In this document: positions 7,283 to 16,455 of the stretch, piece after piece
How positions within the stretch are numbered: the first letter of the stretch is position 1
How the letters are laid out: each line of letters opens with the position of its first letter
Source of the DNA: Rhodoferax sp.
GTDB lineage: Bacteria > Pseudomonadota > Gammaproteobacteria > Burkholderiales > Burkholderiaceae_C
Length of the DNA: 64,000 nucleotides
Assembly (NCBI GenBank): GCA_019449595.1
Contig: JAGRPL010000006.1
Span: 1 to 64,000, forward strand
Reading direction: 5' to 3'
The notes under the pieces: model-generated
The model's input: only the letters and a program-made list of their open reading frames with translations
Told to the model about the DNA's origin: nothing
The model's database searches: none
Made by a program: the position numbers and the translations under genes

Positions 7283-9184
7283 ATGAACCTACTAAAAAAA
7301 TTCTTTGGCAGTAAGAGAAAAAAACTGCCATCGATACAAACCGAGTCCAGCCCTGAAATAACGCCTTTGAACGAGCCCGCAACCATTCGTGTATTTGACG
7401 CATATGGTCGCGAACTATTTATCACCAGGCAACAATGGCGAGACAACGTCCTGCTTGGGAATGTTGAGAATAACTGGGACAACGCAGACAAGCTCGCAGG
7501 GCTCATCGTTCAGTCGTTGCAGGACAACTTCATTGAAGAAATGGTGAAACCTGCTGAACGCTTGCAGCAGCTTGAAAATGGCTCTGAGCGTAGTGCCGTA
7601 TTGCTCTCAATTGTTTATCTTAAGACGGGTCATATTGATGATTCTGAGCAGGTGCTTCGCCAATACATTTCCCAAAATGGCGAAAGTGGGGCCATCCTCG
7701 TTAACCTCGCGAAGGTATACGCCGAGCGGGGGGATGATGAAGTGACTATGACTACGCTATGGAATGCGTTGAAATGCGATCCAAATCAGGAAAACGGCTT
7801 TGCTTGGTATGAGGTAATCCACCGTGAAAAGGGTGGAGAGCAAGCGGGACTTGACGCTTTGACCCGGATCGCCGCATTGCCCGGTAGTTGGCGTGCCCAG
7901 ATTTGGCTGGCGCGGGCCGAGCTAAGGGCGCAAAGGATAGATCAAGCAATGGCACTATATCGAGAAGCGCTTGTGCGAACCCCCAAACCAGCTCCTACGG
8001 ACTTGCTCATGCAGATGAGTGGGGATCTTGGCAATGCAGGCTGTCTCGCTGAAATCCTGCATCTTGCTGAACCCGAGTTTGACCCTGCCGTGCACGGCCT
8101 GCAGGTTGGCAACAATCTGATTAAGGCCAACTTTGATCTTGACCGATTTGAGCAGGCCCGTCATTTGCTCAATCAGCTGTATTCCCTCAAACGGCCAGAC
8201 TGGCGTGAGAACCTCAGTTACTGGGATACCGAGATTGCCAAAGTCACAGTCGCGAAGGCAATTCCCCCAACTGTCAACGACCTCAAGGTAGGGCTTCTAA
8301 ATGTGAGTGGCCCTGTCTGGCTTAGAAAGGGCACTTCAACTGATGCGCTGTATCCCAAGAAACCGTCTATTGGCTGCCTCGTGTCATTCTTGGGTAGTAC
8401 TGCTGAGAAGCCACAAGCCGACGACCAAGTGGTGCGGCAGCTTGCCGATCCGCCTGGCCGAATGAGTCGTGCGGTCCCTCTGTTTTTGTCGGAACAGATC
8501 CATCTTCTAACCAATGCAAGCACACAAACTATAGTGCCATGGATTGAGGATCCTCATAGCGGTTTTGCGTTAAGCGGACGACCTTGGGAAGCTTCAGAAG
8601 CCGTGGAAATGGTGCAACGGTCTGAACCAAAGAGTGACTACGTCGTCATTACCCATCTCGTCGTTGCCCCAAATCAGTGGACGATTCAGCTATGGGTAAT
8701 CAAAACTCAAGATTGCACTTGTTTCGGCCACATTGCAGAATCGTTTCCGATAGAGACTCCAACCCCGGCAATCCAGCAACTTGCTCGACAGTTGCTAGAT
8801 CTCTTAAGCAGACAATCTGGGATTGAATCTGAACAAGTTTCTCCAAACTACTCCATCCCGGTTGGCGCTCAATTTCCCTTGTATTTGCTGCATCTTGAGC
8901 AGTTACTGGCAGTCAGATGTAACAGCATGAGCACTGAAAAATCTGAAGGATTAAGCGGCGAGCGAGACATCGTTGAAGGCAATATCAAGCAATGTCTTGA
9001 TGTTCCATCAAGCGTGAATGTACGCTTACTGCTCGCGAACACGTTGCGATACATGAAAGAAGTGCGTCCTGACATACTGCCAGAGTTCGAAGAACGCATT
9101 GCTATGTTGCAAATTCAATTTCCCCTGCCTGAGCCAGCACACAGCCTAGTTCAACAGATTGTCGAAAAGGCGCTGGTTGACTGA
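7283..9184 (+). CDS. TPR-containing protein of unknown function
   Basis: A 633-residue protein. The chosen start is ATG at 7283 (MNLLKKFFGSKRKK); an upstream in-frame GTG at 7232 is less likely. Residues about 105-260 form tetratricopeptide-like helical repeats (LKTGHIDDSEQVLRQYISQ, LAKVYAERGDDEVTMTTLWN, LRAQRIDQAMALYREALV). The C-terminal half is a mixed domain of unknown type. Probably a cytoplasmic scaffold. The gene is flanked by repeat-bearing intergenic regions, without an operon partner. Confidence 0.75.
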   Translation: MNLLKKFFGSKRKKLPSIQTESSPEITPLNEPATIRVFDAYGRELFITRQQWRDNVLLGNVENNWDNADKLAGLIVQSLQDNFIEEMVKPAERLQQLENGSERSAVLLSIVYLKTGHIDDSEQVLRQYISQNGESGAILVNLAKVYAERGDDEVTMTTLWNALKCDPNQENGFAWYEVIHREKGGEQAGLDALTRIAALPGSWRAQIWLARAELRAQRIDQAMALYREALVRTPKPAPTDLLMQMSGDLGNAGCLAEILHLAEPEFDPAVHGLQVGNNLIKANFDLDRFEQARHLLNQLYSLKRPDWRENLSYWDTEIAKVTVAKAIPPTVNDLKVGLLNVSGPVWLRKGTSTDALYPKKPSIGCLVSFLGSTAEKPQADDQVVRQLADPPGRMSRAVPLFLSEQIHLLTNASTQTIVPWIEDPHSGFALSGRPWEASEAVEMVQRSEPKSDYVVITHLVVAPNQWTIQLWVIKTQDCTCFGHIAESFPIETPTPAIQQLARQLLDLLSRQSGIESEQVSPNYSIPVGAQFPLYLLHLEQLLAVRCNSMSTEKSEGLSGERDIVEGNIKQCLDVPSSVNVRLLLANTLRYMKEVRPDILPEFEERIAMLQIQFPLPEPAHSLVQQIVEKALVD

Positions 9185-9297
9185 AATAATGGAAGCTTGT
9201 TGACGCCAAAAATCATGCAATTGGGCGCCTGCAAGCGGACTCTCTTCAGTACCCGCTTCCGCCCCGCTCTCGAATTACATCAAACTCTGGACCCGAC

Positions 9298-9339
9298 GTT
9301 CAATTTTGAGTGAATGGTTCGGAGAAAGTTGGCAGGCTC
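9298..9339 (+). repeat. Dispersed repeat copy (pair with 4500-4541)
   Basis: GTTCAATTTTGAGTGAATGG followed by TTCGGAGAAAGTTGGCAGGC matches 4500-4541 with 6 differences in 42 bases. It lies in the gap 9185-9448, which otherwise has no gene. Confidence 0.65.
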
Positions 9340-9385
9340 CAGCAAACCAAAGCGGTCAGATGATGAGCTCCATACCGGTCAGCAG

Positions 9386-9454
9386 TTTTAACGTTGAAGC
9401 TAAGCCGCGAGCGACGGCCTGCCGACGCGATTCGGCTCGATTGAATGATTAGCC
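9386..9454 (-). repeat. attC-like site downstream of a cassette gene
   Basis: On the minus strand it reads GGCTAATC ... GAGCCGAATCGCG ... CGCTCGCGGCTTAGCTTCAACG ... GTTAAAA. That is the layout of short class-1-type attC sites (R'', L'', a stem with CGCGGCTTA, then R'). It overlaps the stop codon of the 9449-9976 gene. Its sequence differs from attC sites 1-3. Confidence 0.65.
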
Positions 9455-9976
9455 ATCAGCTTGCGTGGCGCTCAGATAGCTATCGATGAGTTCGAGTACT
9501 CGGACTGCCTCAGAAACCAGAGGGAGCGAGTTTTCTCGACTCCACGTTTCGTCACACCAGTCGCAGCAGTTCCATAGGTCTCCGAGCCAACTGATTGGCA
9601 AACGAGGAAGACTATTTGGTCTAGGAGTGTGCCCAACGACAAATACAGCATCGAGTCGATTCACTAGTTTGCAAAGTACCTGCGGGGGCACAGCCCCCGC
9701 AACGAAATGCTGTAGTGCCTTTCTGAAGCCAATCATTAGGGCACGCTCTGATTCCCATGTGCCCGGAACGAAGCCGTTGATTTCAGATGTGATATCGAGA
9801 ACCAACTGGCGATTCCGTTCGGGTGATTGCGGGGTATAGAAGTCCCAAATCGCAGGATGTGCTTCCCCAAGCTCTGCATTTGCGGCATCTGCAACTTTAG
9901 GTAGTTCGGTGGAATCTCCGACATCACACCAAAACTCTGCGGCAATGCGATTGAGCTGCTCTCGCCAGGTCGTCAT
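9449..9976 (-). CDS. Hypothetical cassette protein
   Basis: A 175-residue soluble, acidic protein (MTTWREQLNRIAAEFWCDVG) with two C-terminal Trp/Cys pairs (WNCCDWCDETW near 135-145), possibly a metal or disulfide site. Family not recognised. It starts four bases from an AGCTAAC box (9980-9986; GTTAGCT on the coding strand) and ends inside an attC-like site, so it appears to be a further minus-strand gene cassette about 6.5 kb from the main array. Confidence 0.65.
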   Translation of the reverse strand: MTTWREQLNRIAAEFWCDVGDSTELPKVADAANAELGEAHPAIWDFYTPQSPERNRQLVLDITSEINGFVPGTWESERALMIGFRKALQHFVAGAVPPQVLCKLVNRLDAVFVVGHTPRPNSLPRLPISWLGDLWNCCDWCDETWSRENSLPLVSEAVRVLELIDSYLSATQADG

Positions 9977-10407
9977 GATAGCTAACGAATAATGTAAGGA
10001 TGAATATTCGGGGTCGTATCAAACTGGACCTTGCGGCGAAAAGTCAGCTTTCGCGGCCTACACGAAGTATACAAATGACTCCTGACCGGTAATACATTGG
10101 ACTATCAGGAAGCTGTCGGTCGCCAATACCCGGTATTGCCCCTGAGGCGCGGTTCGACCCAAAGTAAAGGTCCGTGACTCTGGGTTCGTCACCACAAAGC
10201 CGACCTTCAGATTTAATGGGCCAGACGGGTACACTGGATGGTAGAAGTGCAGCGGTAGCAGTCTGTCAAGAGCATGACACAGTGGGCTGTAGTCCTCGGA
10301 TATTTAACCACTTACACATTCGCTAGGTGTCACATTAGGGAAAAAGCCTCCAAATACACTCGCATTCTTTGCGTGTTACCTCGGAGTAACAAGTGAAGTC
10401 GATAGCT
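9977..10407. repeat. Intergenic region with dispersed repeats
   Basis: No gene seen. 10064-10108 matches 4389-4433 (6 differences in 45). CATGACACAGTGGGCTGTAG near 10275 echoes CATGACCCACAGGGCTATAG at 4681, in both cases shortly followed by CTTACACATT/TTTACACATT. Confidence 0.6.
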
Positions 10408-10821
10408 TCAACAAGAATGCTCAACTGTCACGGCACTTTCTGGAAGAAACATTTGCGGGGCAAGGCCTAAATCCATCCTCATCTGAAAGAAATTGGATCC
10501 AATGCCATCGGACCATTGACCAACGGTGTACTCCAACAGCAAATCAATTTCCATAGGGATTAACGGTCGCTGAAGTGTGAATTCCGTGCTCCCGTACAAC
10601 TCTCCGGTGGCCTCGGAGAAATAGAATTTCAAAACTCCGCCTCCAATCCCAGCTTTCAGTAGGGCCCCATACAAATGGTCGGAAAAAACTGCGTCATCCG
10701 CAAGACCGTCCAAGGAAGCCAGAATCCCCACATCTTCAATGATTGGCGTGTCGCCATCGCTGTTCTTTTCTGCGTTGTAATCAAAGACACAAGCAGGTCC
10801 AAAGAATCGAATGGAAGGCAT
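10408..10821 (-). CDS. Hypothetical protein
   Basis: A 137-residue soluble protein from ATG at 10821 (MPSIRFFGPACVFDYNAEKN), chosen because GGGAAG lies about 9 bases upstream. A TTG start at 10887 would add 22 residues. The segment LLLEYTVGQWSDGIGSNF near the C-terminus resembles a motif seen in several uncharacterised small bacterial and phage proteins (recalled, not verified). No signal peptide. It stands alone on the minus strand. Confidence 0.6.
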   Translation of the reverse strand: MPSIRFFGPACVFDYNAEKNSDGDTPIIEDVGILASLDGLADDAVFSDHLYGALLKAGIGGGVLKFYFSEATGELYGSTEFTLQRPLIPMEIDLLLEYTVGQWSDGIGSNFFQMRMDLGLAPQMFLPESAVTVEHSC

Positions 10822-10970
10822 AAAAACTTTCTTCCCAAGAGCATGTTGCAATCGACATAGGTTACCCGCGATGTAGCTCTTGCTCAATGTTTAGTAGTAA
10901 TCAGGATTCGCTATCCTCTATCGAGGCGTCGGAATCTGGCTTCATTGCAGGGTGAGCAACGTCTGAAATT

Positions 10971-11060
10971 CCCCCGCTTTTGCAGACGCAAATCAGCGTC
11001 TCGTGAAGCTGATCAGGCATCCCATTACTGGTCGTTGACGCATGACGGCACTTGGCCCAA
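10971..11060 (-). repeat. Copy of the 21.9-kb palindrome arm
   Basis: 10971-11039 is the reverse complement of 21962-22030 with about a dozen differences in 69 bases; resemblance fades by about 11060. It lies in the gap between the 10408-10821 gene and the TTG-initiated gene at 11188, where no other gene is seen. Confidence 0.6.
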
Positions 11061-11187
11061 TGCAAACGTTCACGAGATCGCTGCAATTGAAACCACACGC
11101 CCCTATCTGGAATTTCATATACTGGCTTTGACACGTTCGTTGGAAAAATGCTGTCTCAGAACAGCACACTTTTAAAAGGAAATCCCT

Positions 11188-11811
11188 TTGCCTATTTCAC
11201 CCAAAACCCTTTCAAGCATCCAGCAAGCAGGTGCCGCCGTCTTCAATGCGGATGCCGAACTCAAGAGCGTAGTCAAAGACTATGCCCAAAAAGTCCAGCA
11301 GGCCATGCTGCAGAACCCTTTCGACATTGGAAATGATGGCTTGTTTGAAGAGTGGAAAACGGTTGCGCGCCTGTCCCTCGCGCTGGAACAGATTGAATCG
11401 GAATTCCGAAAGATATACAGTACAGCCGAGAGACTGAACACAACAGAGGTGCTGGGCATGTCCAAGTCACCAGCTCTTGCCGCACCTGCAGCCTATGCGG
11501 CTTCCAGTATCCCGCTTCTGGTACCGGTTGATGCCACCGATGTGGTCATCAAGAAGCCGCGTAAGAGCAAGGCTGTTGCCAATAGAACCAAAGAGCAGCG
11601 CCCCGTCAAAGGCAATAGCGCCAAGTTACTGGCCCGCTTGATGGAAGTTCTCAATCCGGTCTCGTTCACCAGCGTGAATCGTGCCGAGGTGGGACGTAGC
11701 GCTGGTTTGGCAGTTGGCTCTATTGGCGCATCCATCACCCAGCTGATCAAAAGTGGTTACTTGCTGGAAGATGCGTCCCGTGGATTGAAACTGGTGACGC
11801 CGGCGCGTTGA
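11188..11811 (+). CDS. Hypothetical protein with possible C-terminal winged helix
   Basis: A 207-residue protein. The start is TTG at 11188, chosen because AAAAGGA (11174-11180) precedes it by 7 bases. The first 90 residues are helical. Then come an Ala/Pro linker and a basic stretch (KKPRKSKAVANRTKEQRP, about residues 117-135). The last 65 residues (SFTSVNRAEVGRSAGLAVGS, ITQLIKSGYLLEDASRG) have the layout of a small winged-helix DNA-binding domain. A DNA-associated role is therefore plausible but unproven. Confidence 0.6.
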   Translation: MPISPKTLSSIQQAGAAVFNADAELKSVVKDYAQKVQQAMLQNPFDIGNDGLFEEWKTVARLSLALEQIESEFRKIYSTAERLNTTEVLGMSKSPALAAPAAYAASSIPLLVPVDATDVVIKKPRKSKAVANRTKEQRPVKGNSAKLLARLMEVLNPVSFTSVNRAEVGRSAGLAVGSIGASITQLIKSGYLLEDASRGLKLVTPAR

Positions 11812-12088
11812 ACGAAGGACTTCTGCTGCGTGGATCACGGGGACATGATCTGGCCAATTCCAGTCTTCGTGTGAACTTTTCGCTCAGGGCGGTCATGCAC
11901 TGAGGAGCTGCTTTCGCCCCCCACCGATGCAAAGCGCATGCAGTTGGTCTTTCCCAATGTGTTCAGGCTCGATTGGCGGCCAACCCGCACAGGTCGGAAT
12001 ATGGAATTCAAACCGCCTGTCTTGTTTCCGTTTTATAGACTGCAATGCCCAGCTAAGCTCACCGCTTAGCCAATTCGACGCCATCTGT

Positions 12089-12568
12089 ATGAAACCGTAT
12101 TCCATTTTGTTTGTATGCATGGGCAACATCTGCCGCAGTCCAACCGCCCATGGAGTGTTTCAACACAAGATCAATGCACTTGGCTTCCCGCACGCAATTA
12201 CCGTGGACTCCGCGGGTACACATAATTACCACCCCAATAGCCCACCCGATGGGCGCTCGCAAAAGCACGCGGCCCAACGTGGTTACGACCTGTCTGACCT
12301 GCGTGCCCGTCAAATTCAAGACGCCGACTTTGAAGCGTTCGATCTGATCCTGGCAATGGACTGGGACAACCTGAAACTGCTCCAGGCCGAGTGCCCACCA
12401 GAACACATAAGCAAGCTGCGCCGACTCACCGAGTTCTGTTCAATCCACGACAGCGAAGTGGTGCCGGATCCCTATTACGGCGGCCCCGGTGGCTTTGACC
12501 AGGTACTGGATTTGGTGGAGGACGCCTGCTCCGGGCTGCTGCGCCATGTAATGGTGCAGATTCAATGA
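12089..12568 (+). CDS. Low-molecular-weight protein tyrosine phosphatase
   Basis: A 159-residue cytoplasmic phosphatase of the LMW-PTP family, which removes phosphate from tyrosine through a cysteinyl-phosphate. The P-loop CMGNICRS (C-x5-R-S, about residues 10-17) is intact, and the general-acid loop DPYYGG is present near residue 130. Length is normal for the family. Its stop overlaps the ATG of the next gene by 4 bases (ATGA), so the two are translationally coupled. Arsenate reductases share this fold, but the P-loop and DPYY loop favour a phosphatase. Confidence 0.92.
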   Translation: MKPYSILFVCMGNICRSPTAHGVFQHKINALGFPHAITVDSAGTHNYHPNSPPDGRSQKHAAQRGYDLSDLRARQIQDADFEAFDLILAMDWDNLKLLQAECPPEHISKLRRLTEFCSIHDSEVVPDPYYGGPGGFDQVLDLVEDACSGLLRHVMVQIQ

Positions 12569-13353
12569 AGGGCTTGGACATCGGCAGTCGAACCCTTTGG
12601 GCCGCCACACTCGCGTTCCTGCTGGTAGCAGGGATGCCGCTGCGAGCCTTTGCCTGGGGTACCGAAGGACACCAGGTCATTGCCAATCTGGCGCAGGCCC
12701 AGCTGACGCCAAAAGCGCGCAAGGAAGTGGACCGGCTGCTGGCACTGGAACCCGGGCAGACCATGGCATCGATCTCAACGTGGGCCGACGAGCACCGCAA
12801 CCCCAGCTCAGCGGCTTGGCACTATGTGAATTTCCCAAGAGACAGCTGCACCTATGACGCAGAACGAGACTGCCCGGACGGGCGTTGCGTGGTTGCGGCG
12901 ATTGAACGGCAGTTGGAAGTCTTTGCATCCAATGCTCCCGATGAAAAGCGGCTGACGGCGCTGAAATATGTAATCCATCTGGTGGCGGATGTGCATCAAC
13001 CGCTGCATGCAGGGTACCGCGATGACAAAGGTGGCAACACCTACCAGTTGCAGGCGTTTATGCGCGGCAGCAACCTGCATGCGCTGTGGGACAGTGGTTT
13101 GATTCGATCCCTAAATGAAGATGTTGAGAGCCTGACCGAGCGGCTACGACGTCTGAACCTGCCAACGGAGACTCGCGATTTGAATATCGCGCATGTGGCC
13201 GAAGAGTCGTGTCGGATTGTGGCCTTACCGGGGTTTTATCCACAGCGCCTGGTTGGTCTCGACTACATGGAGCGCTTCACGCCGACGTTGGAACAACGGT
13301 TGGTGCTGGCGGGTGCGAGATTAGCGGGGTTTATCAATCGGGCTATTCGGTAG
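12565..13353 (+). CDS. S1/P1-type zinc-dependent nuclease
   Basis: A 262-residue secreted nuclease with a signal peptide ending at AFA, so that mature residue 1 is Trp (WGTEGHQVIANLAQ). In P1 nuclease that Trp and the following His bind zinc. Further ligands are visible: WADEHR, WHYVNFP, HLVADVHQPLHAG and NLHALWDSGL. The family cleaves single-stranded DNA and RNA in the periplasm or outside the cell. It overlaps the upstream phosphatase gene by ATGA. A short sequence nearly identical to its codons at 13041-13066 recurs at about 38147-38172. Confidence 0.92.
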   Translation: MKGLDIGSRTLWAATLAFLLVAGMPLRAFAWGTEGHQVIANLAQAQLTPKARKEVDRLLALEPGQTMASISTWADEHRNPSSAAWHYVNFPRDSCTYDAERDCPDGRCVVAAIERQLEVFASNAPDEKRLTALKYVIHLVADVHQPLHAGYRDDKGGNTYQLQAFMRGSNLHALWDSGLIRSLNEDVESLTERLRRLNLPTETRDLNIAHVAEESCRIVALPGFYPQRLVGLDYMERFTPTLEQRLVLAGARLAGFINRAIR

Positions 13354-13965
13354 TTTTTTCTGTAATCGTTAATCGAGGCAACAGAGAGCCACCGAACCAC
13401 AGCAAAAATCAGTGGCTCAGGACTCAATGTGTAGGTATTCCGGACGACCGTGACCGACGCGTTTTATCGTGAACACTGATTCCGGGCGACCGCGACTGAT
13501 TTCCAGGCGTGTCCGGAATCGTAGGTCACGATCGCGGCACGGTAAACGTCAGCGTGTGATGTTGCGCATATTCCCCCAAACCCTCGGAGTAGCCTTTTTC
13601 GTTTTGCTAGAAGTAAGGCTGCCCGATATCCACAGTGTTCTCTACCGGATGCTTTAGTAATTCGTGGAGAAAGACGATGCGCGCCTTCTCCACTCCCTCT
13701 GCAGAGGGGGGGGATTTCACCCACCTCAACGCGATGCTGAAACGTGCTATTTGAGCTATAGAAAGACTCAGCACCGGCCCTAAATGCGGTCCGTGTTAAT
13801 TGACTTTTGGGGGGTATTCAGGTCTTCCTATCGCAAAACATCTACGTTCATGTTAAGCACCCCGAAGACACGCAGATATGCTGTAAGCTTCTGAAGCGCG
13901 ATGCGCGCTTGCAACTAAATAGAACCGCCTCACGTAAGACGGTCGCACGATGGGAGGATTTACAA
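13354..13965. other. Non-coding region with direct repeats (IS21-end-like)
   Basis: No convincing gene in 612 bases. Two 22-base direct repeats, 13437-13458 and 13479-13500 (18 of 22 identical; core TCCGG.CGACCG.GAC.GA), are followed by GTCCGGAAT, an inverted echo. Such multiple terminal repeats resemble ends of IS21-family elements, but no istA/istB remnant is seen. GGGAGGA at 13952-13958 serves the helicase gene downstream. Confidence 0.4.
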
Positions 13966-16455
13966 ATGTTCGACTTTGGTTCATTAGTCAAGACACAGGC
14001 CTCAGATGTACCTGCGTCCTTAGCTGAGCTATTCAAGCAACTCGACCGAAAGACCACCCATACAAGTTTGCGCCCAGCGCAGATCGCTGCACTCGCGGCA
14101 TTGGACTTGCATTTTTCGGAACGAGATGTCATCACGAAATTGAGTACAGGCTCTGGAAAGACTGTGGTCGGGCTTGTCTATGCCGAGATGATGCGTCGCA
14201 AGTACAAAGGGGAGCCCGTTGTTTATCTCTGCCCAACCCATCAGCTAATTGACCAAGTTGTCGCCACTGGACAGGCGATTGGAGTGTCCGTTTCCGTGTT
14301 CGGCAAATCCGGACTGCCGTATGGCGCGCTTGGTGGTGATGCAGTTTTGGCCTGCACTTACGACAAGCTTTTTACATGCAACTCAGTCTTTGAGAGCAAG
14401 TCGATTCGACCTTCCGCCATCGTCCTAGATGACGTGCATGCGGGCGTTGAGCGCGTTAAGAAATTCTTCACCGTTCAAGTGCCTGAAAAGTGTTTCGACC
14501 AGGTCAAAGCTTTGCTAAAGCCTCTCTGCGAGGCCACTGATGCAGCAACTTGGTCTGGGATTTGTAGTGATGATGTCAGTTCAACCTATGAAGTTCCATA
14601 CTGGATTTGGGCACAAGTTTGTGGTGAAGTAGCCCAGATATTGGCTCCCTATATAGGTGAGCCGCCACTGCTTTTCACTTGGAACAACATTGCTCGCTAC
14701 ATTGAGCTGGCGCGCTGCTGCATTTCTGGCACTTCTGCGGAGATTGCTTTGCAGATTCCTCCCGTGGAGGAGGTTTCTGCTTACGTTGGTGCCAAGCACC
14801 GTCTGTTCATGTCCGCAAGCATTAAGGACATCTCGGGACTGATTGCAGTACTCGGTTGTGAGCCCAGTGCCTGCGTTCGATTGATTGAGCCTGTTGAGGA
14901 TGAAGGGGCTGGCGAACGGATGATTTTGCCGACATCATTAATCAATCCCGAGTCAAAGAAGAACGAGATTGCCATTGCGTGCGCAATACTCGCCAAGCAA
15001 ACCAATGTCGTGGTTCTGACGACATCTTCTGCCCAAGCGAAGGTTTGGGTCGACGCTGGTGCAACATTGTCCGAAAATGCAGCCTTTGATGCAACTTTGG
15101 AGAGGCTGCGAACAACTACGGGGAACTACGTCGTCTTTGCACAGCGTTTTGATGGCGTTGATCTACCTGATGATGCTTGCCGCATGCTGGTTATCGACGG
15201 AATTCCTGGCGGTGAGCGGGTGATCGATCATGTCGATGCGTACCGCCAAAAGGATAGCCCTGGATACGAAGTACGCACAGTCAATAAGTTTGAACAAGCG
15301 CTGGGAAGGGCCGTACGCTCCAGTGCTGATTACGCCGCCGTGCTTTTGGTGGGCCCTGATATCGCTGCCTTCATTGGGCGGAAGAATGTGGCGAACCTTT
15401 TGGAGGATCGAACCCGATTGCAGGTTGAAATTGGTCGTGAAGTGGCTCAGAAGGTTGGCGGCTCCCGACCAATTGGGGCGGTGATCGCGGACATGGCGCA
15501 AGCTTTGCTGACCCGTAACGACGGTTGGAAGGAAGCGCATCGTGCTCGAGTTAGGGTTTTGCCAGGTAAGCAACCTCGCGCAAACATACTGACACCGCTA
15601 GAGTCGGCGTCTGTGGCCATGCGCGAGACATGGGGTACAGCAAAGGCGAAAAATTACCAGGCTGCTGTTACGCGCTTGCGTGAAGCCGTCAATATTTTGC
15701 AGTTAGACCCAATCCAGAAGGCTGAGTTGATGTATTGGGTTGCCGCCTATTTGAATCAGTTCAACCCAGCACAGGCATCAGATGCGTACAAAGCCGTGTT
15801 CGCGGCCAACACAAAGTTTCCACGTCCCGAGAAAGTTGCAGACCGGAAATTCGCCCATCTGACGGATCAGGCAAAAGCTGTGTGCAACGTATTCAGTGGA
15901 TTTGCGTCAGCTAACGCTGCACTGGCTCGTCTTGATGAAGTCAAGGCCAAACTTTCATTCGGTAATTCCGCTGAAATTGTCGAGCGAGGTTTACAGGAAC
16001 TCGGAGAGTTGCTCGGAGCAACCAGCAGTCGACCAGAGAAGGAAACTGGCCGAGGACCTGATGTTCTCTGGCTTTTCGACGCATGTAGCGCATGCATTGA
16101 GGCAAAGAGTGAAAAAAAGGCTGCAATTCATAAGACCGATGCTGCGCAACTGATTTTGAGCACGCAGTGGTGTGACGACGCGTTAGCTGTTGGGACGGCT
16201 AAGCCGAGGCCGGTATTTGCGACCAATGTGACAACTGCTGATCGTGTCGAGGACATCGCATTTGGTCCATGTCAGTTAAGTGAAGCAACACTCATGGACA
16301 TAATTGAACGCTTACGCCAAGTGGTTCTTAGCCTGACCTACGATGGGCCACTTTTCACGGACCCTGCCACTGTAGGCAAGAGGCTGACCGATTTGTGTGT
16401 CAGTGGTGCTCAGATCATTGGGGGGTTGCCTGTTCTGAAGGGGCAAGCAACATGA
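13966..16455 (+). CDS. SF2 helicase with DDVH box (Rad3/DinG-like C-terminus)
   Basis: An 829-residue ATP-dependent nucleic-acid helicase or translocase. Start ATG 13966 is supported by GGGAGGA 7 bases upstream; the longer open frame from 13807 has no such site. Motif I STGSGKT at residues 60-66, Ia CPTHQL about 89, a TYDKL segment about 131, and motif II DDVH (155-158) in place of DEAD/DEAH. Motif VI QALGRAVRS (about 444-452) resembles Rad3/DinG-type helicases. The C-terminal 350 residues are an uncharacterised helical region. Its stop overlaps a 45-residue gene by ATGA. Its neighbours include a PIN nuclease and a UvrD-like helicase, which suggests a defence or mobile-element role (inference). 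Confidence 0.85.
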   Translation: MFDFGSLVKTQASDVPASLAELFKQLDRKTTHTSLRPAQIAALAALDLHFSERDVITKLSTGSGKTVVGLVYAEMMRRKYKGEPVVYLCPTHQLIDQVVATGQAIGVSVSVFGKSGLPYGALGGDAVLACTYDKLFTCNSVFESKSIRPSAIVLDDVHAGVERVKKFFTVQVPEKCFDQVKALLKPLCEATDAATWSGICSDDVSSTYEVPYWIWAQVCGEVAQILAPYIGEPPLLFTWNNIARYIELARCCISGTSAEIALQIPPVEEVSAYVGAKHRLFMSASIKDISGLIAVLGCEPSACVRLIEPVEDEGAGERMILPTSLINPESKKNEIAIACAILAKQTNVVVLTTSSAQAKVWVDAGATLSENAAFDATLERLRTTTGNYVVFAQRFDGVDLPDDACRMLVIDGIPGGERVIDHVDAYRQKDSPGYEVRTVNKFEQALGRAVRSSADYAAVLLVGPDIAAFIGRKNVANLLEDRTRLQVEIGREVAQKVGGSRPIGAVIADMAQALLTRNDGWKEAHRARVRVLPGKQPRANILTPLESASVAMRETWGTAKAKNYQAAVTRLREAVNILQLDPIQKAELMYWVAAYLNQFNPAQASDAYKAVFAANTKFPRPEKVADRKFAHLTDQAKAVCNVFSGFASANAALARLDEVKAKLSFGNSAEIVERGLQELGELLGATSSRPEKETGRGPDVLWLFDACSACIEAKSEKKAAIHKTDAAQLILSTQWCDDALAVGTAKPRPVFATNVTTADRVEDIAFGPCQLSEATLMDIIERLRQVVLSLTYDGPLFTDPATVGKRLTDLCVSGAQIIGGLPVLKGQAT

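Noticed and set aside
10901..11134. Peptide similarity (MPDQL..LICV.KSGG) between frames at 10901-11134 and 21870-22085
   Set aside because: It follows from the nucleotide repeat; neither frame has a ribosome-binding site and similarity extends into non-coding parts.
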